64,000 nucleotides of DNA from an uncultured Oscillospiraceae bacterium (GTDB taxonomy: Bacteria; Bacillota; Clostridia; Oscillospirales; Oscillospiraceae). The stretch covers positions 1-64,000 of the forward strand of contig CAAGBT010000023.1 in NCBI GenBank assembly GCA_900768135.1, given 5' to 3'. Made by a program: the position numbers and the translations under genes. A model generated the notes under the pieces. It made no database searches. It was not told the DNA's origin and was given only the letters and a program-made list of their open reading frames with translations. This document shows positions 1 through 7,500 of the stretch, one piece after another. Every line of letters starts with the position of its first letter. The first letter of the stretch is position 1.

Positions 1-1
1 C

Positions 2-199
2 TATCAGAATGTGTATTTTGACTCAGATGGTGAGGCGGGAAAGTTTACTACCAACATCTTTGCTTATCCCACCACCTATGTGGTTGACCGCAGCGGCAAT
101 ATCGTGGGTGAACCCATCGTAGGCGCCATCACGGAAAAGAAGCAGGCGGAGACGCTGCAAAAGCTCATCGACCAGGCTCTTGCCGCCGATGTGGGCTGA
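2..199 (+). CDS. TlpA/ResA-like thioredoxin-fold protein, C-terminal end (partial)
   Basis: The reading frame is open from the window edge and ends at 199, so only the last 65 residues are visible. The segment YPTTYVVDRSGNIVGEPIVG is the typical cis-Pro strand and following hairpin of TlpA/AhpC-TSA thioredoxin-fold proteins (PTT with cis-Pro, then V-D-x-x-G-x-I). The CxxC redox motif would lie upstream, outside the window. It sits 97 bases before an MsrA-MsrB lipoprotein on the same strand, and extracellular TlpA proteins are known to recycle such Msr enzymes, so it is probably the reductant of the next gene. The family is fairly sure; the partner role is inferred from context. Confidence 0.8.
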   Translation, partial: YQNVYFDSDGEAGKFTTNIFAYPTTYVVDRSGNIVGEPIVGAITEKKQAETLQKLIDQALAADVG

Positions 200-295
200 C
201 CCGAGATTTAAAAAAGCGCCTGCTGTGCGCCATTGCATTGCCCCCGGCGGGCAAGGGGCGGAGTGAGCCCTGATTCCCCTGAAGGAGGAAACGCG

Positions 296-1414
296 ATGTA
301 TCGAAGTGTATTGGCACTGCTTTTCGCCTCGGTGCTGCTGCTGGGCGGCTGTGCCGCCCAGCAGCAGACTGTGCCGAAGGAAAAGAGCGGACGGGAAACA
401 AACATGGACAGAGCGGCTTTTGACCGGTCCGACGAGGAGATCACCTATATGGATACCACAGACAATGTCATCTATCTGGCGGGCGGCTGCTTCTGGGGCA
501 TGGAACAGCTGATGCAGTCCATCCCCGGCGTTATCGACGCCGAGAGCGGCTATGCCAACGGCACCTGCGAGGCGGATGCCGATTACAAGACCGTCTGCAA
601 GGGAGAGACCGGCTTTCGGGAAACGGTGCGCGTGGAGTATGACCCCGAGCAGGTGAGCCTTGACGCGCTGCTGCTGGCCTACTTCTATGTCATCGACCCC
701 ACGGTGCAAAACCGGCAGGGCAACGACCGCGGCAGCCAGTACCAGACCGGCGTCTACTACACCAACGAAAGTGCCAGAGAGACGGTGAAGCGCATCGCGG
801 AGATTGAGCGCGGCCGCAGCGAGAAATTCTTCGTGGAGACCGGCCCACTCAAGAACTACTACCCCGCCGAGGAATACCACCAGAACTACCTCGAAAAGAA
901 CCCAAACGGCTACTGCCACATTCCGCGCGCGGAGATGGAGCTGTTTTCCCGGCTGCGCATCGATCCGGGCGACTATCAGAGGCCCGCGGCGGAGTCCATC
1001 CGGGACAAGCTGACGGCGGAACAGTACCGTGTTACGCAGGAGAGCGGCACGGAGCGCGCCTTCACGGGCGAATTCTGGGACAAGTTTGAAAAGGGCATCT
1101 ATGTGGATGCCGTGACCGGCGAGCCGCTCTTTTCCTCCACGGATAAGTACGAGGGCGGCTGCGGCTGGCCGGCTTTTACAAAGCCCATTGAAGGCCCTGC
1201 CGTGGTGGAACTGGAGAACCTGAGCCACGGGATGCGCCGCACAGAGGTCAGAAGCCGCGCCGAAGACTCCCATCTCGGCCATGTGTTCACCGGCGACCCG
1301 GAGTCGCCCAACGGCGTGCGCTACTGCATCAACAGCGCGGCCCTGCGCTTCGTCCCCTATGAAAAAATGGAGGCCGAGGGCTACGGATACCTGCTCTCTC
1401 TGTTTAGGAAGTGA
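296..1414 (+). CDS. msrAB: MsrA-MsrB fusion peptide methionine sulfoxide reductase, lipoprotein
   Basis: Bifunctional repair enzyme that reduces both S- and R-methionine sulfoxide in proteins. The start is ATG 296, preceded by GAAGGAGG at 281-288; an in-frame upstream start lacks a ribosome site. Residues 1-19 are a lipoprotein signal ending in the lipobox LGGC (Cys19), so the enzyme acts on the outer face of the membrane. The MsrA domain carries GCFWG with catalytic Cys65. The MsrB domain shows CGWPAF (Cys289, zinc/structural region) and RYCINSAALRF with the catalytic Cys344. The 372-residue length fits an A-B fusion plus anchor. The preceding TlpA-like protein is the likely electron donor. 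Function is certain from motifs. Confidence 0.95.
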   Translation: MYRSVLALLFASVLLLGGCAAQQQTVPKEKSGRETNMDRAAFDRSDEEITYMDTTDNVIYLAGGCFWGMEQLMQSIPGVIDAESGYANGTCEADADYKTVCKGETGFRETVRVEYDPEQVSLDALLLAYFYVIDPTVQNRQGNDRGSQYQTGVYYTNESARETVKRIAEIERGRSEKFFVETGPLKNYYPAEEYHQNYLEKNPNGYCHIPRAEMELFSRLRIDPGDYQRPAAESIRDKLTAEQYRVTQESGTERAFTGEFWDKFEKGIYVDAVTGEPLFSSTDKYEGGCGWPAFTKPIEGPAVVELENLSHGMRRTEVRSRAEDSHLGHVFTGDPESPNGVRYCINSAALRFVPYEKMEAEGYGYLLSLFRK

Positions 1415-1976
1415 GTTTTGGAACAGGGACAAAAAAAGACATCTCATCTGAAGTGACCTCAAAAAGTCGGTCAATATTCAAAAGAGAATTACTCAAGCCG
1501 CCGAAAGGGCTTGCTGTCTGTAAATTATAGGCAGCAAGCCCTTTGAATTTTTCGTGATCTGGGCAAAAGCGATCTTATCAAATGCAAAGCCGACTATATG
1601 GCAGCACGAAACCTGGATACACGGCGTTAGAGTCGAAGCCGGAGGCACTGGGCGACTCCGGTGCAATCGACAGGGCAACTTGCGGGCGTCAAAAATATGT
1701 GATACAATTTATTATACAAGCCTTTGACCGAGGGGAGAACACATACATGCCTGCTCTCCTATTGGGAGCATCGTGCGTCCTGCGAAGCTGCGTTCTTCGT
1801 CAGCAGAAGAAAACTGCCTGACCGAAAATGTTTCGTCACTTCATTCCGTCAAGGTGGCTACACCCCCTTGCACCGCTTATGCGGCTATTACCTGTGGACT
1901 TGCCATCCGTAGACGGTTTTGAGAACCGTCCGTCGCCAGCAAGTTTTGAAAAACTGCTATGGAGGGAGTTGTAAAA
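1415..1976. other. Gene-poor stretch between msrAB and the accessory island
   Basis: No convincing gene. A strong inverted repeat at 1504-1544 probably terminates the msrAB transcript. Further on there is a small hairpin near 1912-1931 (GACGGTT / AACCGTC). Short open frames here have no ribosome sites and no recognisable protein. The composition shifts toward AT near 1690-1960, which is where the accessory island begins. Confidence 0.4.
1504..1550 (+). terminator. Rho-independent terminator after msrAB
   Basis: A 15-bp near-perfect inverted repeat (AAAGGGCTTGCTGTC / GGCAGCAAGCCCTTT) with a 10-base AT-rich loop, followed by GAATTTTT. It lies 90 bases after the msrAB stop codon. Confidence 0.7.
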
Positions 1977-2405
1977 ATGCAGAGCTATAACATAAAGGCT
2001 TATTCAGTCGAATTTGATAGAACCGCAACAGTAGATTGGTATGAAAAATATGAAGGTTGGGGCTGTGATTGTGGTGACTGCCAAAGTTTTTTAGCATGGG
2101 TCAAGCGGAAACAGCTTCCATCCGCAGTAACAGAATTACTCCAAATTTTTGGAGCGTTGCCGGAAAAACCGACCTATGTATGTGAACTATCTCCAACTGA
2201 GCGGGGGCATCTTTATCAATTCAATTATCGTGTGGTCGGCTGTATGCTGAATGCTCATCACCCGCATGAATCTATTGGATTTGACTGGGGTTCGGTATAC
2301 TGTGGACATGAAGATGATCCATGTGGTGCTCCGGATTTTCCTGAGCCAAACTTTGACATTATGTTCTTTGTGGATATGCCGCCTTTTGACAGTAAGGGCG
2401 AATGA
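1977..2405 (+). CDS. Conserved hypothetical protein with a CDCGDC motif
   Basis: A 142-residue protein. ATG 1977 is chosen because GGAGGG at 1961-1966 lies 10 bases upstream; the in-frame ATG at 1959 would overlap that site. The sequence has a cysteine cluster (GWGCDCGDCQSF, about residues 26-37) that could bind a metal, and a second Cys/His-rich region (VGCMLNAHHPHES, YCGHEDDPCGAPDF). There is no signal peptide or membrane segment, and the family is not recognised. Codon use is AT-richer than the flanking chromosome, consistent with an imported island gene. It stands alone with the recombinase remnant downstream. Confidence 0.6.
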   Translation: MQSYNIKAYSVEFDRTATVDWYEKYEGWGCDCGDCQSFLAWVKRKQLPSAVTELLQIFGALPEKPTYVCELSPTERGHLYQFNYRVVGCMLNAHHPHESIGFDWGSVYCGHEDDPCGAPDFPEPNFDIMFFVDMPPFDSKGE

Positions 2406-2434
2406 AGAGAATATAAAGCTAAAGAGAGAAGATA

Positions 2435-2719
2435 GTGAGGGAGATCAATAATAGATTGGAGCTACCAGAAGCGTCTGCTGCTTTGGTTGCCATACCTCGC
2501 GGAAATTCCACAGCAAATTTTGACATTCTCAATGAGCTCATCGAGAAAATCGTGGTACACGAAAAGGTGGTCGACGAGGACGGCGGCAAAAGCCAGCAAA
2601 TCGACATTTACTACAAATACGTGGGAGACGTCAATCTGAAGAAGGCATATTACACTGCTGAGGATCGGGAGTGGCAGGCTCAGGCGATGGCACTGCCGGA
2701 AACAACCGCGGAGAAATAA
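2435..2719 (+). pseudogene. C-terminal remnant of a large serine recombinase (DUF4368-type)
   Basis: An open frame with no plausible start: the only candidate is a GTG at 2435 without a good ribosome site. From about residue 28, the pattern FDILNELIEKIVVHEK followed by QQIDIYYKYVG is the ending seen in TnpX/Tn4451-type large serine recombinases (DUF4368 tail). The catalytic resolvase domain and the zinc-ribbon recombinase domain are missing, so the gene is a leftover of a lost mobile element. It supports reading 1960-12340 as an island. Confidence is high for the family and for the truncation. Confidence 0.75.
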
Positions 2720-2726
2720 AGCAGCA

Positions 2727-2758
2727 ATGCCCGGAGTGAGGTAACTCATTCCGGGCAT
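2727..2758 (+). terminator. Hairpin after the recombinase remnant
   Basis: Inverted repeat ATGCCCGGAGTGAG / CTCATTCCGGGCAT with a GTAA loop, 8 bases after the stop codon, followed by CTTAAAAATTTT. It is probably the native terminator of the lost recombinase gene. Confidence 0.6.
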
Positions 2759-2802
2759 CTTAAAAATTTTATGAATAAGTCGCGGAAAAACCGCAAACAA
2801 TA

Positions 2803-2833
2803 TTGTCAGGTAAAAATGAAATTTACTTGACAA
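2803..2833. promoter_or_regulatory. Inverted-repeat operator and -35 element of the AbiE-type pair
   Basis: The arms TTGTCAGGTAAA (2803-2814) and TTTACTTGACAA (2822-2833) match at 11 of 12 positions around a 7-base spacer. The right arm contains TTGACA (2827-2832), a perfect -35 hexamer; a -10 candidate TAGAAT lies at 2848-2853. AbiEi antitoxins are known to bind inverted repeats in their own promoters, so this is the likely autoregulatory site; that is inferred. Confidence 0.55.
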
Positions 2834-2886
2834 TGTATACAACAGAATAGAATGTAAGTGCATACATGGAATAGGAGGTGGAACGA

Positions 2887-3591
2887 ATGACCAGTGCGCA
2901 AATCATCACACGAACTATGGAACAGTTTCCGGAGAACGAACTGATATTTGCCAGTAAGCTATATACCGAGCAACTCAGTGAAGCGGTCAGCGAGGAGGCG
3001 TATTATCAGACGCTTGGTCGTATGTGCAAAGCAGGTACACTATGCAGAATAGCAAAGGGAACGTATTATCGGCCTAAAACAAGTAAATATGGCATTGTTC
3101 CGCCGTCCCAAAAGGAGATCGTTGCGGCCTTCACAGAACCGGACAAAGGTACTGTTGTCGGATATTCCTTGTATAACAGTTTGAAACTCACCACGCAGGT
3201 TGCTAAAACTGTTGAGGTTTTCTCTTCCGAGATTGAGCAACGCACCAAGAACATCAGTAATGTTCTTCTGCAGTTCTGCAATTTGGTGTATACACCGGAA
3301 GTGAAGGGTATGATCCATATGCTTGAGGTGCTGCAGAATTTTGGTGAAATTCAGGACTTGAACTATCATCAATTCATTGCGTTCTGCGAAAAGTTTGCGC
3401 AAGAATACGATGGTAAAGTTTTTGAACAAGTTCTCCAGAAAATGCGGTACCAGAAAAAAACGATTTCTTTCCTGCGGAATATTTTGAATCATTATGGTGT
3501 GGAGAATAACCTGAATAAATACCTCTCCGCCCTATCCGAATATAAACATCCCACTATGGAGGAGATTTATGAAACTGCATACTCATCCTGA
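2887..3591 (+). CDS. AbiEi-type antitoxin, winged-helix (DUF6088-like)
   Basis: A 234-residue protein with ATG 2887 behind AGGAGG at 2874-2879. The N-terminal 60-80 residues look like the winged helix of AbiEi-family antitoxins (FASKLYTEQLSEAVSEEAYY, then LCRIAKGTYYRP, the wing with KGTYY). In type IV AbiE systems this protein represses its operon and counteracts the partner nucleotidyltransferase. The gene overlaps the next start by 23 bases, the classic two-gene layout with antitoxin first. The inverted repeat over its promoter fits autoregulation. The frame is intact, unlike the toxin downstream. Family call from motif and pairing. Confidence 0.8.
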   Translation: MTSAQIITRTMEQFPENELIFASKLYTEQLSEAVSEEAYYQTLGRMCKAGTLCRIAKGTYYRPKTSKYGIVPPSQKEIVAAFTEPDKGTVVGYSLYNSLKLTTQVAKTVEVFSSEIEQRTKNISNVLLQFCNLVYTPEVKGMIHMLEVLQNFGEIQDLNYHQFIAFCEKFAQEYDGKVFEQVLQKMRYQKKTISFLRNILNHYGVENNLNKYLSALSEYKHPTMEEIYETAYSS

Positions 3592-4225
3592 AGAATTTCG
3601 TGAATTGATCACCGTTGTTGCCAATGAAAAACGCATTTCCGAGTCTGCCGTCGAGCGCGACTATTATATCGTCATGATGCTGAAATCGCTGGCCGACAGT
3701 CCTTATGCAGACCAGTGCGTTTTTAAGGGCGGCACCTCTCTCAGCAAGTGCTACCCAAGTTGCATTGACCGTTTTTCCGAGGACATCGACCTTACCTTCC
3801 TGGGAATGGAACTGTCGGATAAAGCCTGCGACAAAGCTATCAAGAAAATTGAAGGTGTCATGTCCTCTGGCGCACAAACGGAGAAGATCGTGGAGGAACG
3901 CTCCAACCGCAGCAAGAGCATGTATGTTTGGTTCGGTGATCCTGAAAACCGTGTGAAGATTGAAATTGGAAGTACTGTCCGTCCGGACCCGTATCAGAAA
4001 ATGCCGGTGAAAACCTACATTCAGGAGTTTCTGGAAAGCCGTGGGTTTACCGATGATATCGAACGGTTTGAACTGGAAACTGTGGAAATCAACACGCTGA
4101 ATATTGAGCGAACCTTCATCGACAAAATCATCTCCGTAAAGCGCCACACCATCTGCGGCACGCTGGGCCAAAAGGTGCGCCATATCTATGATGTGACCCG
4201 GCTGTACCAGATGCCGGAGATCTAG
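3569..4225 (+). CDS. AbiEii/AbiGii-type nucleotidyltransferase toxin, cut short by an amber stop
   Basis: Starts at ATG 3569 with GGAGGA just upstream, inside the end of the antitoxin gene. FKGGTSLSKC followed by RFSEDIDLTF is the nucleotidyltransferase motif I of AbiEii/DUF1814 toxins (GGTS and the D-x-D in EDIDL), which transfer nucleotides to RNA targets such as tRNA acceptor ends. The frame ends at TAG 4223-4225, yet the same frame stays open for 91 more codons (4226-4501) whose sequence fits this family. A single CAG to TAG change would explain it. The catalytic N-terminal half remains, but the C-terminal part is lost unless the UAG is read through. It is probably a decayed toxin. Confidence 0.8.
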   Translation: MKLHTHPEEFRELITVVANEKRISESAVERDYYIVMMLKSLADSPYADQCVFKGGTSLSKCYPSCIDRFSEDIDLTFLGMELSDKACDKAIKKIEGVMSSGAQTEKIVEERSNRSKSMYVWFGDPENRVKIEIGSTVRPDPYQKMPVKTYIQEFLESRGFTDDIERFELETVEINTLNIERTFIDKIISVKRHTICGTLGQKVRHIYDVTRLYQMPEI

Positions 4226-4501
4226 GCGTTCCTGGCCGGAACAGATGAGCTTAAGCGGCTGGTGCAGCTCACAAAGGATACCGACGCCTATTACATTGGA
4301 AAGCGCAATATCTCTGCTGAGTATGATCCGACCGGTGCTTATAACTTTGCTTCGTGGCAGCAGTATTTCAATTCTGCCATTTGGTCAACTTACGAAAGCC
4401 TGCATACCACTCTGCTCTATACTGACGAAAAGCAGGATTTTGACCTCGCTGTTAAGACCTTTGGGCAGATCAGCGCAAGGCTGACTGAAATTGGGGAATG
4501 A
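4226..4501 (+). pseudogene. Detached C-terminal part of the AbiEii-type toxin
   Basis: Continues in exactly the frame of the toxin gene after the TAG at 4223-4225. It encodes about 91 residues (LKRLVQLTKDTDAYYIGKR, then ASWQQYFNSAIWSTYESL) and ends at 4499-4501. It has no start codon with a ribosome site, so it would only be made by readthrough. Its length restores the toxin to about 310 residues, the usual family size. Confidence 0.7.
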
Positions 4502-4576
4502 TGAAATGGTTATAAGTTTCAGACGAAATTATAAATAAGCTGTCGATATTGACGTTCTTGTTAGGAGGGCGCAATT

Positions 4577-7500
4577 ATGTCAACACCGGGAATCGGAGAT
4601 CCTTATTGGTATGAATGGTTTGTTGGACTGAAATATGTACTACGAATGCTTAACCCTGACTCAGGGATTTCTTGTGTTGTTTTTCAGCATGGTGAATACA
4701 ACACAATTGATGATGTGGTGGTTGAGTACGACAACGGGAATAAACAGCTATGCTATCAAGTAAAACATGAGATTTCTACGTCTGTTTCTAACAGCCTGAC
4801 TTTTGGAAAAATGTTGGAAACTAAAGATGGCAAAAAAAGTTTGTTTGAAGCGCTATTCTTAGGATGGAAAGATGCTAATTCCCCAGGTAGCCATACGATT
4901 AAGCCCGTTCTTTTCACAAACCGTACAATACATAATAGACGCGCAACCCGAACTGATAATGGCGAAAAATATAGTGCATACCCTGTAGATAAGTTTGTCT
5001 CGCTTATTCAAAACGAAATTTCGGGAGGACAAGATTTATCAACAATTAATGAACGAGACTCTAATTTGGCACATCAATGGAATGAGTTATGTAATGCGCT
5101 TAGAATGGCCAATAAGGATGAACTAATTTCTTTTTTTGAAGTATTGTCAATCGAGGGCAATCAGCAAAATCTTACCGAATTAGAGCAATCGTTAGTTGAA
5201 TCACTTTCTCAAACCTTTGAATGCAACATTGGAGTTGCAAGAGAATTGTTTGGCAGGCTTCTTGTCGGTCTAAAAACATGGACTACAACGGAACGACATA
5301 TTCAGCAAGTTTTCTTGGAAGATGTGTATTCTGTGCTTGGTTTTGAGGAGGATATTGACGATAGTCAGCATCGGCTTGCTGCGCCGTACCCGTTTTTTGA
5401 AAGTAGGCAGGTTTTTTGCGAAGAACTTGATAAGAAACTTCTGTCGACAGAGAAGAAAGTGGTTTTTCTTTCAGGAGATCCTGGTTCAGGAAAGACAAGT
5501 ACCATCAGTTATTTGCAGGCAACAACAAGCCGTTTTTTGCTCCGCTACCATACTTTTAAACCAATTTCTCCGGAACAGCGGTTTTATAATGCAGATCCCG
5601 GCATGTGTACTCCAGAAAATTTGTGGGGCACACTGCTAATTCAGCTTAGGAAAAAGTTCCATGGTCGCCTGTCTCAATACAATGTTCCTCTCAGCAACAA
5701 ACTGGTATCTGTAGAGGCAATGAGAAACCATGTTTTACGTCTACTGGATGTCCTTGCTGACGAAGCAACCTCGGATGGCGTGAAAATATTTGTTTGTATC
5801 GACGGGATAGACCATGCAGCCCGTGCAAATACTCCACTTTCTTTTTTATCCAGTTTACCACTGCCCTCAGAAATACCTGATGGTGTATGTTTCGTTATTG
5901 TTGGCCAACCATCCGCTGTATACCGTGAACAGTACCCAACATGGTTGTCAACAAGTGAAGATGTCGATCGAGTGAGTATGCCTAAACTGTGTGTGGGCGA
6001 CATTGAGCAATTGATTCTGTCCCAAGCCAAGCGGTTTGCGCGCAATGCTTCCGGTCTTGCAAGCCTGATTTTCGAGAAGACAGAAGGCAATAATTTGTCC
6101 GCAGTCTTTGCCGTTGAAGAAGTTAAAGCGCTTCAAACATTGGAGGATGCAGTTGAGCAGATCCGCAGTAGCGGAATTACAGCAGATATCCAACAATACT
6201 ATGAACACATTTGGGCACATATGAAAATTGAACTCTCAAGGATAGTCAAAGCGGCTACATTCCCTGAGAGTATAGTTGCATGCCCACTTCTTCTTATGAA
6301 TGGTCGTGTTAATGTTAGGATTTTGGCACGAGCATTAGCGGCATATGGAATGATTGAGAGCGACTGGGTAATGATTTTCGAGAGATTATATCCTCTTGTC
6401 ATTCAAACCGATGATTCTGGTGAATATGCGCTGTTTCACAATGACTTCCGTGTATTCCTTATGGGTGCCATAAGCGAGTATCAGCCCCGATATGAAGAAA
6501 TTGCATTGGCTCTGGCGCAGGATTTACTACAAAACGAAGAAGGCCTCTTAACATATGTTACAGCCATTCCTTTGCTGGAATGCGCTAATAGGGCCTGCCT
6601 AATTCCTCAATATTTTACACCGGGGTTTGTTATTAATGCCTTGGCAGAAGGTATTTCCAAGGGGCGATTAGATGAATTTGCGCATATCGCATACAGATCT
6701 GCATGTGATTGCCGCGATATAAATGGACTGCGCAATACTTATTTGGCAGTAAAAACACTATATCAACACAACCGATATTTCGAATACTATGGCAAAGAAT
6801 ATAATTGCAGTGATTATCCTGAAATTAGCTTCGTGGATATCTCCGAAATCCGGACGCTTCCGGTCGAGAAACAAAATCTCGATGAATATGAGAATGTACT
6901 GTCATTATGCCGTAAACTACATTCTTCACGAATGTCAGACCATCGCTTGCGTGGGGTAACATTGTATCAAAAATGGTTTGAACATCTGACTCCGCAAACC
7001 TTTGCGCTGCTTTGTGAAGATAAAGTTCCAGAAGATAGTGATTGGGAACTGAGGACAACAGATACCGGTTTCTTTTTGCAGCATTGGGGAAATATTGCTG
7101 CTGAACTGGACATGCCTGTGCCCCGAATAAGTAAACCAACCTTTCAACTCGAACTGCGAGCTGTTATTACTTTTGGGGAACAATATTTTGATTTCTGTAT
7201 TTCACACAAAAAGTATGTACTGGCCGTTTCAGCACTTATTTCCGGATATATTGCGGAAGGTGTTTTTGCTGAAAAACTTGAGGAAATATATTATGGAGGT
7301 GCATCGGGTCAGTTTGAAGATTTCTTGCTGCGAGTGTCTGTCGACGAGGGAAAACCGACTTCAGCACTGTTGGCACGAGCAATGAAGGTTACCTGTGATC
7401 CCAATTATATTCCTGAAGGTCATATTCTGGATTCCGTTCGGCCAATTAAACATGTTTATGACGAAGCTTGTTTTGTATCAGTACTTCAAGCATTTCTGTT

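Noticed and set aside
23..1474. A 483-codon minus-strand frame over msrAB
   Set aside because: The plus strand clearly encodes MsrA-MsrB with all catalytic cysteines; the minus frame is a shadow.
1614..1690. GC-rich segment with GCCGGAG...CTCCGGT considered as a riboswitch
   Set aside because: Only one short hairpin, no recognised aptamer core and no metabolite gene downstream.
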